Shown here one piece after another: positions 32,990 to 40,796 of a stretch of 64,000 nt of DNA. The stretch is from the NCBI RefSeq assembly GCF_025165795.1, contig NZ_JAJAGO010000002.1:453663-517662 (forward strand). The letters are read 5' to 3'. The notes under the pieces are model-generated. The model was not told where the DNA came from, made no database searches, and saw nothing but the letters and a program-made list of their open reading frames with translations. The translations under genes were made by a program, and so were the position numbers. Numbering within the stretch: position 1 is the stretch's first letter; each line of letters begins with the position of its first letter. The DNA comes from Streptomyces gossypii (lineage in GTDB: Bacteria; Actinomycetota; Actinomycetes; Streptomycetales; Streptomycetaceae).

Positions 32990-33747
32990 GCCGACCTCGC
33001 TTACCCGAACCGCTGGGATTCCCCGGCTGCTTACAGTGCCCCTACCAGGCGGGCGGCACCCCGCCGATATGCGGGGACTGCGCCGCCCAGACGCTGTTAC
33101 CGATCGGTAAGGGTTCTTGCCCGGTGTGCAGCCAGGAGCAGTCGCCAGGACAGAAGTGCCGGAACGATCTCTGCAGCTGGAGCCCGGGCACCGGCCGCCG
33201 CCAGCGCAGCATCACCCGTATCCATGCCGTAGCCCGGTGCCCGCGGAACAGCACCTTCTCCAGCTGGCTGCGCTTCTACAAGGCCGACCAGTGGCGCACC
33301 CCCATAGTGCAGATTTTCGGCCGCCTCCTGATCAGGTGGATGGAGACCCATCCGGAGTTCCTCGACGGCATCGACCTCGTCGCCGCCAACCCGACACCCC
33401 CTGACCGCACGCCGATCCGCCACATCGAAGCGATAGTGGCAGCGGCCCGCGTCGCGGACACCGCCCGGCGCTGGCCGATCCCCCAAGATCCCGTCCTTCT
33501 CAAGAGCGCGACCACCCGAGAGTCCAAGGACCAGACGTCGTGGGGGAAGGAGCAGGCGGCCTGGGACCACGCCCAGACCGTCCACAGCAGCGGACACCAC
33601 GAGATCACCGACCAGCGCATCCTGCTCATCGACGACGTGTGCACCACCGGCCACCAGCTCAACTACGTCGCCAGCCGCCTGCTGAAGGACGGCGCGGCCG
33701 AGGTGCACGGCCTGGTACTGGGCCGCATCTCCTGGGACACCCTCTGA
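32986..33747 (+). CDS. ComF-like phosphoribosyltransferase with zinc-finger N terminus
   Basis: 253 residues from GTG 32986, overlapping the DprA-like stop. The first ~70 residues carry paired cysteines (CLQCPYQ, ICGDC, SCPVCSQ, CRNDLC), suggesting one or two zinc sites. A phosphoribosyltransferase domain follows, with the PRPP loop ILLIDDVCTTGHQL near residue 210. Both parts agree with ComFC, which acts in DNA uptake in competent bacteria. Here it sits beside a DprA-like gene and no other competence gene. Function in Streptomyces unknown. Confidence 0.83.
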   Translation: MSRPRLPEPLGFPGCLQCPYQAGGTPPICGDCAAQTLLPIGKGSCPVCSQEQSPGQKCRNDLCSWSPGTGRRQRSITRIHAVARCPRNSTFSSWLRFYKADQWRTPIVQIFGRLLIRWMETHPEFLDGIDLVAANPTPPDRTPIRHIEAIVAAARVADTARRWPIPQDPVLLKSATTRESKDQTSWGKEQAAWDHAQTVHSSGHHEITDQRILLIDDVCTTGHQLNYVASRLLKDGAAEVHGLVLGRISWDTL

Positions 33748-34281
33748 CCCCAGCGGGCCCCGCTCCGCCGCGCTCCCCAAGTGCGGGGTTCCTGCACTGG
33801 GCTGTGGGCACCCGTCGACCGACCGCCGATGTGGTGCTTCGTCCCGCGGACCGAGGCCGGTTGTGACCGGCTGTGCTCTGTCGGCGGTCGACTGCATCCG
33901 GCAGGGTGGGAGCGGTCCAGACGCTCAGCGGGAGGGGACACGCGATGGCATAGCAGGACCGTACTCAACCGACGCACGTCCTGCGGGAGCTGCCCGAGCC
34001 GGAGGACAGCGGATTCGGTTGGGGATCAACGACGGCGGTACCAGCGCGGCGGCTGTGATGCTCGCCGACACCCTTGACCCGGGTGATCCCGAATCGTGCA
34101 TCGGCCACGCGGCTGCGGCCTACCCTGAGGACGCCGTCCTGCCGCCACCGCAGGGCTATGGACGTACTCCGTGTACTGGGACCTGCCGGAACTCGCCTTC
34201 GCGATCAGCGATGCGATGCAATCACCGACATCGTGATCCCGAGAAGCGCGTAAACGTGCAGGCGTGAGACGCGTGCAGGCG
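33748..34281. other. Intergenic region with fragments of a decayed gene
   Basis: 534 nt. Short protein-like pieces appear in different frames: VLRELPEPEDSGFGW (about 33977-34021), a stretch around LDPGDPESCIGHAAAAYPED, and WTYSVYWDLPELAFAISDAM (about 34159-34218). No single frame connects them. I read this as the remains of a small gene and cannot name its family. Confidence 0.35.
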
Positions 34282-34908
34282 TCAGGAATTCGATCCAGCC
34301 TTCGAGCTGGATTTCTGCGTCGGCTTCTTGGCAGTCTTCTTCTGCGCCTGCTTGGCCTCCTGCTTGCGGGCGCGGACCTTCTGCAGCGAGTCCGGCCCGG
34401 TGATGTCGGCCACCGAAAGATACGTGCCCTGCTCGCCGTACTCCCCCGCCGCCTCCCGCCAGCCCTGGGGCCGCACTCCGAACTGCTTGCCCAGCAGCGC
34501 GGCGAAGATCTGCGCCTTCTGCTTGCCGAAGCCCGGCAGTTCGTGCAGCCGCCGCACCAGTTCGGTGCCGCTCGACGCGTCCTGCCACACCGCGCGGGGA
34601 TCGCCGTCGTAGTGCTCCACGAGGTGCGCGCACAGCTGTTGCACCCGTTTGGCCATCGACCCCGGAAAGCGGTGCACGGCGGGCTTCTCGGAGAGCAGCG
34701 CGGCGAAGTCCTCGGGCGGGTAGGCGGCGATCTCCTGCGCGTCGAGGGCGTCCCGGTCCATGCGCTGCGCGATCGTGTAGGGCCCGGAGAACGCCCATTC
34801 CATGGGGACCTGCTGGTCCAGCAGGGAGCCGACCAGCAGGGCCAGCGGGTCGCGTTGCAGCAGTTCGTCTGCCTCCGGCTGCTGGGCGAGGCGAACGGTG
34901 TTGTCCAT
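34282..34908 (-). CDS. HhH-GPD family DNA glycosylase-like protein
   Basis: 208 residues from the ATG at 34908. The domain (about 20-165) contains the helix-hairpin-helix HELPGFGKQKAQIFAALLGK and the start pattern DPLALLVGSLLDQQVPMEWA found in base-excision HhH-GPD proteins. I cannot see a lysine/aspartate pair with confidence, so whether it is bifunctional is open. The last ~30 residues are Lys/Gln/Ser-rich (KKTAKKPTQKSSSKAG), a histone-like tail that should bind DNA non-specifically. Likely role: removal of damaged bases. Confidence 0.85.
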   Translation of the reverse strand: MDNTVRLAQQPEADELLQRDPLALLVGSLLDQQVPMEWAFSGPYTIAQRMDRDALDAQEIAAYPPEDFAALLSEKPAVHRFPGSMAKRVQQLCAHLVEHYDGDPRAVWQDASSGTELVRRLHELPGFGKQKAQIFAALLGKQFGVRPQGWREAAGEYGEQGTYLSVADITGPDSLQKVRARKQEAKQAQKKTAKKPTQKSSSKAGSNS

Positions 34909-35107
34909 CCCCCGATGATGCTTCCGGTACGGCGGCGCCGCATGCGGGCCGGGGCCGTACGGGGGATGGCTCGCGCGCCCCGAACACGGCCGTCGCACCC
35001 CTGCCGCTACCCCCACCTGCGCGCACTGTCCAAGCGGCAGGGTGTTGCCTACGGTTGGGCGATCGGCGGCACCTACCGTGCCGCGAGGGAACCCTGCGGG
35101 AGGGCAA

Positions 35108-35569
35108 GTGGAGCCTGAACTGGTGACACTGACGACGACGGCGGCGACGACGCTGGTCGGCCTGATGGTCACGGACTCCTGGAACCGCGCCAGGGAGCGC
35201 GTCGTCGCTTTCCTCGCACGTGGCGACGACGCCCGAACCCCTGCCGTCGAGGAGGACCTGGAGGTCGTACGGGTGGAACTGACCGAGGCCGTGGACTCCG
35301 GCGAGGAACCGGTGCTCGCGGACGCCGAGGCCGGGTGGCGGACCCGGCTGCGGCGGGTGCTGGCGGCGGACCCCGAAGCGGCGGCGGAGCTGCGGGCGCT
35401 GCTGGACGAGCTGGCCCCGCTCGCCGCCGGGTCCGAGGGGCGCGGCACGGTGCACAACGTGATCGGCGGCGGGACGCAGGAGTCGGTCATCCAGGGGCGG
35501 GACTTCTCCCACCTGACGATCCACACACACGGTAGGCCGGGCACACCGGGTACGCCCGGCCGCCCGTAG
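35108..35569 (+). CDS. Small protein with a possible RHIM-like amyloid tail
   Basis: 153 residues from a GTG at 35108 with GGGAGG upstream. The front LVTLTTTAATTLVGLMVTD looks like the conserved helix of a streptomycete family often near NTPase/TPR genes. A helical middle (about 30-115) has ELRALLDELAPLA. The last ~35 residues read VHNVIGGGTQESVIQGRDF then LTIHTH, with the V/I-Q-x-G core resembling RHIM-type amyloid signalling motifs of bacterial NLR-like systems. That similarity is inference. The extreme tail is Pro/Gly/Thr-rich. No NLR-like partner is adjacent. Confidence 0.7.
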   Translation: MEPELVTLTTTAATTLVGLMVTDSWNRARERVVAFLARGDDARTPAVEEDLEVVRVELTEAVDSGEEPVLADAEAGWRTRLRRVLAADPEAAAELRALLDELAPLAAGSEGRGTVHNVIGGGTQESVIQGRDFSHLTIHTHGRPGTPGTPGRP

Positions 35570-35738
35570 ACCCGGCGGTCGCGTCCCACCGCGGCTCTCC
35601 TCTCACTCCGCACCCGCTGGTGCCGGGCGAGCACCGCCGGTTACGGTGACGGGCACACGCCGAGCTCCGGCGCGCGCGCCCCCGCGTGCGAGCGCCGCGT
35701 GCGGCGGTCGGCAGCGCACCCCCAGGACTGGAGCGATT

Positions 35739-36542
35739 GTGAACGACGCGCACACGGACGGACTCCCGGGCACTATCGACGCCAGCGTCCCGCACTCCGC
35801 CCGCATCTGGAACTACTGGCTCGGCGGCCAGGACAACTTCCCGGCCGACCGTGAGGCGGGCGACGCCTACCGGGAGTCGTTCCCCGGCATCGAGGACCTC
35901 GCCCGCACCGCCCGGCACTTCCTGGCCCGCACCATTCGCCACCTCGCGGGCGACGCCGGCGTCCGCCAGTTCCTCGACGTCGGCACCGGGCTGCCCACGG
36001 TCGACAACACCCACGAGGTCGCCCAGCGTGTCGCCCCGGAGTCCCGGATCGTCTACGTGGACAACGATCCGCTGGTCCTCGTCCACGCCAACGCGCTGCT
36101 CACCAGCCATCCCGACGGCGTGACGGACTACATCAGTGCCGACCTCCACGACCCCGCGGCGATCCTCGCCGGGGCGCGCGAGACCCTCGATCTCACCCAG
36201 CCCGTCGCCCTCATCCTCAGCGGGGTCATGGGCCATGTCGCCGACGACGGGGAGGCCCGCGAGACCGTCCAGCAGTTGATGGCCGGGCTCCCCTCCGGCA
36301 GCTACCTCTCGCACAGCGACGGCGTGGACGAGAACCCGGAGAACACCGCCGCCCAGGACGACTACAACGACTCCGGCGCCATCCCCTACGTGCTGCGCAC
36401 ACCCGAGCGGCTGCTCACCTTCTACGACGGGCTGGAGTTCGTCGACCCGGGCCTCGTACGCGTCACCCACTGGCGCCCGGAGACCGACCCCGCTCTCGCG
36501 CCGGTGGTCGCCCAGTTCGGCGCTGTGGCCCGCAAGCCGTAG
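35739..36542 (+). CDS. DUF574 family SAM-dependent methyltransferase
   Basis: 267 residues from GTG 35739 with GGAG upstream. Conserved DUF574 features: SARIWNYWLGGQDNFPADRE near the N terminus, FLDVGTGLPT as SAM motif I, then VYVDNDPLVLVHA. These proteins are abundant in Streptomyces and most have no assigned substrate. It is a single-gene unit between oppositely oriented neighbours. Confidence 0.9.
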   Translation: MNDAHTDGLPGTIDASVPHSARIWNYWLGGQDNFPADREAGDAYRESFPGIEDLARTARHFLARTIRHLAGDAGVRQFLDVGTGLPTVDNTHEVAQRVAPESRIVYVDNDPLVLVHANALLTSHPDGVTDYISADLHDPAAILAGARETLDLTQPVALILSGVMGHVADDGEARETVQQLMAGLPSGSYLSHSDGVDENPENTAAQDDYNDSGAIPYVLRTPERLLTFYDGLEFVDPGLVRVTHWRPETDPALAPVVAQFGAVARKP

Positions 36543-36593
36543 GCGCTGCGGAGGGGTTCGCCCCCTGCCGAGGGTTCGCCCCTGCCCAGCGGC

Positions 36594-37676
36594 TCACGTC
36601 CGGACCTCGGCTGCCCCGAAGCCGTCCGAGACGAGGCGCGACGCCCAGCGCCGCAGCGCCTCGTCCACCGGCGGGTGCCTCAGGCCCGACGCGCGCGCCA
36701 AGGCGTCGGCGGAGGCGGTGTCATAGCGCTCCTCGGTGAGGAACGAGAGCGTTTCCGGGTCCGCACCGGTCAGGCCGCGGGGCAGGCGCCGCACCAGGCC
36801 GACGGGGAGCAGCAGCCGTGGCGCGCGGACGTCCAGGTGGTCGGCCAGCAGGGCGACCAGGTCCGGCAGGCAGGGCGTCGCCGGATCGAGAACGGTATGG
36901 AGGCGGACAGGACCCCCGTCCCGTTCGGGGACGGTCACCAGGAACCTGGCCAGGTAGTCGATCGCCACCACCGGTACGAAGGTGCGCCGGCTCCCGGCCA
37001 GCGCGGGCAGTCGGCCTTTCCACAACTGCTCGACGAGGCCCGCGAGTCCGATGTACTGCGCGGCCTCTCCGGTGACCGAGTGCCCGATCACCGTGCTGGG
37101 GTTGACCACAGTCAGGGGTACGCCGAGTTCCGGCGCGGTGACGCGCACCGCAGCGTCGCCCTCCGCCTTGGATGCCTCGTAGGCGCCCAACCGGGTGTAG
37201 ACGGCCCGGGATTCAGCCGACGGCAGCGGGTACCGGGGGCGCCTGTCGTGGCCGACCCGGTAGCCCGAGAGGTGAACAAGCCTCCGCAGACGCGGCAGGG
37301 TTGCCGCCCAGTGCAGTACGTGCAGCGCTCCGTCCACGTTCGCGGCTCGCGCCTCCTCGACGGGGAGGCCGAACCCATAGCGCCCGGCGACGTTGAACAC
37401 GTCGCGGACATTCTCGAGTCGGGCCGCGTCCGCCGGGGCGAGGCCGAGGCCGGGCCGGGTGAGGTCGGCAGCCACCGTCAGCATGGCGCCGTCGTCCACA
37501 TCGTGCCCGCGCAGCCACTCACGCAGTCCGCCGTCGCGTCGGTCCCCGCCGCGCACCGCGGCGGCGACCGGCACTCCGCCGGTGAGGAGTTCGCGTACCA
37601 GCCAGCGCCCCAGGAAGCCGGTGGCCCCGAGTACCAGGCTGTGCGCCGACCGCCCTCCGGTGATCCCCTTGCTCAT
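36594..37676 (-). CDS. NAD(P)-dependent epimerase/reductase (extended SDR)
   Basis: 360 residues; ATG 37676 has GGGGAG 6 nt upstream. The Rossmann motif is LVLGATGFLGRWLVRELL; further motifs are FNVAGRYGFG and YEASKAEGD (YxxxK catalytic pair). The C-terminal half (LRRWASRLV at the end) resembles thioester-reductase or hopanoid-associated epimerase-like proteins. Substrate unknown. It is controlled through a TAGACCAGTC element also found before the linked TetR gene. Confidence 0.88.
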   Translation of the reverse strand: MSKGITGGRSAHSLVLGATGFLGRWLVRELLTGGVPVAAAVRGGDRRDGGLREWLRGHDVDDGAMLTVAADLTRPGLGLAPADAARLENVRDVFNVAGRYGFGLPVEEARAANVDGALHVLHWAATLPRLRRLVHLSGYRVGHDRRPRYPLPSAESRAVYTRLGAYEASKAEGDAAVRVTAPELGVPLTVVNPSTVIGHSVTGEAAQYIGLAGLVEQLWKGRLPALAGSRRTFVPVVAIDYLARFLVTVPERDGGPVRLHTVLDPATPCLPDLVALLADHLDVRAPRLLLPVGLVRRLPRGLTGADPETLSFLTEERYDTASADALARASGLRHPPVDEALRRWASRLVSDGFGAAEVRT

Positions 37677-37692
37677 CTGAACTCCCCACATG

Positions 37693-37715
37693 TAGACCAG
37701 TCTGCATATTTTCGA
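37693..37715 (-). promoter_or_regulatory. YxaF/LmrA-type operator before the reductase gene
   Basis: TAGACCAGTC (37693-37702), three variable bases, then ATATTTTCGA (37706-37715). The same two blocks with the same spacing occur at 38337-38359, before the TetR gene. AGAC-CA-GTCT is an inverted repeat and fits a TetR operator. Confidence 0.8.
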
Positions 37716-37753
37716 ATCCGCCTTCCGCTGACGAGCGAGGTGGTCGCCGCCAG

Positions 37754-38326
37754 TCAGCCGGCGAGCAGCAACTCCACGGCCCGCGCGGCCTGGCCGAGCG
37801 GCACCAGGCTGTGCTGGACGCGAGCGAGCAGTACCGCACCCTCCACCTGCGCCAGCACCGCACCGGCGGTTGCCTCCGCCGCCGCGCGGGACCGCCCCTC
37901 GTCGACCAGCCGGTCGGCCAGCGCGCCCTGCCACCGCTCGTACGCCTCGGTGCAGACGCGCCGCAGTTCCTCGTTGCCCCCGGCGACTTCCAGTGCCACG
38001 GTCGCGAGGGGGCAGCCCTTGCCGTACTCGGAGCGCTCCATCCGGTCGGCGAAGATGCCGAGCAGCCGATGGATGATCACCGCTGCGGAGGCCCGGTCGG
38101 CGCTCAGCGACTCGATCAGGTCGCCGACCTCCTGGCCGCTCTGGGTCAGGGCCGCGCTGACCAGTTCGTCCTTGCCGGACGGGAAGTGGAAGTACAGCGA
38201 GCCGCGCGGCGTACCGCTCTCGGCCAGCACCTGGTTCAGCCCCGTGCCGAAGTAGCCCTGCGCCTCGACCAGTGTGCGCGTGGCGGCGATCAGCCGGGCG
38301 CGCGTCTCCTCACCCTTGACACCCAT
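37754..38326 (-). CDS. TetR family regulator, LmrA/YxaF type
   Basis: 190 residues. The helix-turn-helix lies at about 8-55 (LNQVLAESGTPRGSLYFHFP). The C-terminal segment GCPLATVALEVAGGNEELRR carries the signature of the LmrA/YxaF branch. A TATTAT -10 ends 6 nt before the ATG with no ribosome site, so the message is probably leaderless. Its operator overlaps this promoter, predicting autorepression as well as control of the reductase gene just downstream (77 nt). Inducer unknown. Confidence 0.93.
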   Translation of the reverse strand: MGVKGEETRARLIAATRTLVEAQGYFGTGLNQVLAESGTPRGSLYFHFPSGKDELVSAALTQSGQEVGDLIESLSADRASAAVIIHRLLGIFADRMERSEYGKGCPLATVALEVAGGNEELRRVCTEAYERWQGALADRLVDEGRSRAAAEATAGAVLAQVEGAVLLARVQHSLVPLGQAARAVELLLAG

Positions 38327-38332
38327 GAAGTG

Positions 38333-38359
38333 ATAATAGACCAGTCGCTATATTTTCGA
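38333..38359 (-). promoter_or_regulatory. Leaderless promoter and second YxaF-type operator
   Basis: -10 TATTAT on the minus strand at 38333-38338; the operator blocks TAGACCAGTC (38337-38346) and ATATTTTCGA (38350-38359) cover the region up to the -35. Confidence 0.8.
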
Positions 38360-38388
38360 GGCGGTGGGCCGGCCTTCCGAACAGGGCG

Positions 38389-38613
38389 CTAAGGGGACCG
38401 CTGCCAGACCGGTTCCAAGCCGCGCAGTTCATCCCGGAGTTGCCGGACCCGGCTGAAGAAGGCGGTGGGGTCGTTGTCGAGTTGGCGCAGCATCTCGCCG
38501 TAGAGCAGGCAGGCGTCCTCGGGCATCGCGTAGGCGCACTCGTGCCCGGAGCAGGTGCGCCATGACGACGGACGGGGTGTGAGACCGGCTCCGCACCGGG
38601 GGCAGGCGATCAT
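38389..38613 (-). CDS. 74-residue protein with zinc-ribbon-like start
   Basis: From ATG 38613, which overlaps the stop of the preceding tiny ORF as ATGA. Cysteines are arranged as CPRCGAGLTPRPSS then CSGHEC, suggesting a zinc ribbon. The C-terminal half is a charged helix (ELRGLEPVWQRSP at the end). I know no family with certainty. Coupling to the 30-residue cysteine protein upstream suggests a two-piece unit. Confidence 0.6.
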   Translation of the reverse strand: MIACPRCGAGLTPRPSSWRTCSGHECAYAMPEDACLLYGEMLRQLDNDPTAFFSRVRQLRDELRGLEPVWQRSP

Positions 38614-38702
38614 GGCGCCGGCTTGCTGGTGCCGCATGGGTAGCAGATGTACCAGCCGTCCTGGGTACGGGTCATCCGGCCGCCGCATTTCTCGCACGTC
38701 AT
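38610..38702 (-). CDS. 30-residue zinc-ribbon-like micro-protein
   Basis: A tiny ORF that a length filter would miss. ATG 38702 follows AGGAGG at 8 nt, an excellent ribosome site. The product reads MTCEKCGGRMTRTQDGWYIC and continues YPCGTSKPAP. The two CxxC pairs (Cys3/6 and Cys20/23) are spaced like a zinc ribbon. Its TGA overlaps the start of the next small gene. Likely a metal-binding peptide of unknown role. Confidence 0.65.
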   Translation of the reverse strand: MTCEKCGGRMTRTQDGWYICYPCGTSKPAP

Positions 38703-38798
38703 GGGAGCCGCCTCCTGAGCCGTGGGATCCATGTGGCCTGCCCGCAATCTACCGGTGCCCCGCCCCCACACGGCAGGGCGGCCGCCACCCCGCTGTGG

Positions 38799-39626
38799 TC
38801 AACCCGGGGAAGGCCGCTTCGCAGTGCCTTGCTGCCGTGCTCGGGTCGCACCCCGTTTCGGGTCTACGCGCCGGAGCTTGGTCCAGCCGGTCCAGCCTCG
38901 CTGCTTCAGCAGCTCGACCAGTCGAAGGGCGGGCGGCGCGGTGTCGAATGCCAGGGCGTCCATCAGCTGGACGAACGGTGGCTCGATGTCGGCATCGTCG
39001 ACGTAGTCCTCGCCCTGCTCGTCGGCCATCCGCGTGATGTAGGCGGCCAGTTCGTCGGCCAGGCCGACCAGCTGCGGGTCGTCGTCGGTCCGATCGAGAG
39101 CCTGGCCCAGGGTGAGATAGAAGTCGACGAAGCGCGGGTCGGCGATCTGTCGCCGCTTACGTGCCATCCACTCCTGGACGCGCTCGGGTGAGTGCGCGGC
39201 CAGCGGAATCCAGCCGTCGCGTTCGAGCTGGATGATGCGCTCGTCGACCCCGAGCGCCCGCAGCCGGTCGAGAAACCCGACAACCTCCGGGGGCAGCACC
39301 AGATTGTCCCCGGCGGCGAGGCGGGCAAGCCGCTCGCGGTGCCGCTGCCGCTCCCGGATCTCCGCCCGCAGCCGCCTGTCGATGTCTGCGACCTGCGCGG
39401 CGAACTCCTCCTCGTCGGCCTGCAGCAGCTCTCGCACGCGCGCCAGCGGGACCCCGGCCTCGGCGAGGGTGCGGATCCTGATCAGCGCGACCACGGCGCC
39501 GGCGTCGTACCTCCGATAGCCGGAGTGGTCCCGCTCCGGCTCCGGCAGCAGCCCCTTGGCGTGGTAGTGCCTCACCGCGCGCACCGTCACGTGGGCGTAC
39601 GACGCCAGCTCACCGATGGTCAGCAT
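38799..39626 (-). CDS. MerR family transcriptional regulator
   Basis: 275 residues. The MerR helix-turn-helix lies at the N terminus (MLTIGELASYAHVTVRAVRH, then LLPEPERDHSGYRRYDA), followed by a coiled coil from about 75 to 100. The C-terminal ~165 residues form a larger effector domain (DGWIPLAAHSPERVQEWM) with no visible metal-binding cysteines, so an organic ligand is likely. It is encoded 23 nt after the hydrolase gene, so both are probably transcribed from the MerR-type promoter at 40491-40515. Confidence 0.92.
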   Translation of the reverse strand: MLTIGELASYAHVTVRAVRHYHAKGLLPEPERDHSGYRRYDAGAVVALIRIRTLAEAGVPLARVRELLQADEEEFAAQVADIDRRLRAEIRERQRHRERLARLAAGDNLVLPPEVVGFLDRLRALGVDERIIQLERDGWIPLAAHSPERVQEWMARKRRQIADPRFVDFYLTLGQALDRTDDDPQLVGLADELAAYITRMADEQGEDYVDDADIEPPFVQLMDALAFDTAPPALRLVELLKQRGWTGWTKLRRVDPKRGATRARQQGTAKRPSPG

Positions 39627-39649
39627 CGGACCAGTCTCCTATGAGCCGT

Positions 39650-40483
39650 TCAGGAAGTCGGCCCGCCGGCCGGGTGCGCGATCCGGATGATCTCGGCGAT
39701 TTCCGGGGCGTGGGTGAAGACCAGCCGGTGATCGGCGTCGAGCCAGGACGTGGAGAGGTGCGGCCGCTCGCGGACGAGCCGGTCGATGCCGGCACGCCAG
39801 AGCTGGTTGTGCCGCGGTGCGCGCCCTTCACCGCCGTCGCCGGCGATCGAGGTGGACATGATCATGCTGATGGGGTGACCGATCCTCCGGTACCGGTCGA
39901 GGATTTTCGACCGGACCACATCCATCTCGAGGTTCAGGCCGTGGATGTCCTGTGCGGTGAGCAACACCTGACGCGCGGAGCCCCCGGCCCGCTCGGCCTC
40001 CTGCCGTGTCGCCAGCTCCTCCGCCATTGCGCGGAACTCCGCCAGGTCGGCGTCGGTGATGAACGGTTCGGGCAGCGGGTTCGCCCCGTCGATGAGGACG
40101 AGCCCGGCGACGGCGTCAGGATGCTCGGAGGCATAGTGAACGGCCAGGTCCGCGCCCAGTGAGTAGCCCACGAGCACGGGTGCCGAGGGCAGGCCGAGGC
40201 GTCCCAGCTCCGCCAGCACGGCGACGAGATCGCTCAGAAACGTGTCGAAGGAGTACTGGCCGTCAGCGGCCGAGGCCAGGCCATGGCCCCTGAGGTCGAA
40301 GGTCACCACGTCGTGGTCGTGCCGCAGCAGCCCGGCCAGCTCATGAAGATCGGCCTGTGTCGAGTTCAGCCCAGGGCACAGGACCAGCGGTCGTCCCCGG
40401 CCGCCGCGGGACACCGGGATCGTGACGCCGCCGTGGTGGACGGTGAAGTGCCGTACCGGCTTTCTCGTAGTCATGCCCGCCAT
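39650..40483 (-). CDS. Alpha/beta hydrolase
   Basis: 277 residues from ATG 40483 (an alternative ATG at 40474 would give 274). Motifs: an oxyanion strand LVLCPGLNSTQADLH, the nucleophile elbow VGYSLGAD (Ser), ADHRLVFTHAPE with the catalytic His near the C terminus. The acid is probably an Asp in VLIDGANPLP. It belongs to the general esterase/lipase-like group and the substrate is unknown. No ribosome-binding site is obvious, but its ATG lies 8 nt from the MerR palindrome. Confidence 0.88.
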   Translation of the reverse strand: MAGMTTRKPVRHFTVHHGGVTIPVSRGGRGRPLVLCPGLNSTQADLHELAGLLRHDHDVVTFDLRGHGLASAADGQYSFDTFLSDLVAVLAELGRLGLPSAPVLVGYSLGADLAVHYASEHPDAVAGLVLIDGANPLPEPFITDADLAEFRAMAEELATRQEAERAGGSARQVLLTAQDIHGLNLEMDVVRSKILDRYRRIGHPISMIMSTSIAGDGGEGRAPRHNQLWRAGIDRLVRERPHLSTSWLDADHRLVFTHAPEIAEIIRIAHPAGGPTS

Positions 40484-40490
40484 GCTGAAA

Positions 40491-40515
40491 GGTTGACCCT
40501 GCGGCAGGGTCAACC
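40491..40515 (-). promoter_or_regulatory. MerR-type operator with perfect 11-bp inverted repeat
   Basis: GGTTGACCCTG (40491-40501), CGG, then CAGGGTCAACC (40505-40515). It includes TTGACC as a -35 and sits before the hydrolase/MerR pair. MerR regulators bind such palindromes between promoter elements with a long spacer. Confidence 0.8.
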
Positions 40516-40670
40516 GTCGCGGCCACGCGACACGTCCACACCGGCGGACGGACGGGCGGCCCGTCAGGGGTGCCACACGGCGGCAAGCGGACGCGTACGC
40601 GCACGACAATGCTCGTCGGGGCCGGCTGCGGACGACCGGAGGCGGTCACCGCGGCGGCGCCCCGATCCGG

Positions 40671-40751
40671 TGCCCGCTGATCAGCGCCATCACCGCGTCC
40701 AACGAGCTGCCCACGGGAGACGACAGCGCCGCCGTCTACGACCGACTGCTG
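40671..40751 (+). pseudogene. Remnant of a RavA-like MoxR AAA+ ATPase
   Basis: In frame with the vWA gene but without a start codon, this stretch reads CPLISAITASNELPTGDDSA followed by AVYDRLL. That is the ASNELP...YDR signature of RavA-like MoxR ATPases, which normally are a separate, intact gene upstream of the vWA gene. Walker A and the rest are absent. The preceding bases read as unrelated. Probably a deletion joined the end of the ATPase gene to this locus. Confidence 0.6.
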
Positions 40752-40796
40752 TGCGCGAAGGACGCCCAGGAGGAGGCAGAGCGGGCAGCGGGCGCC

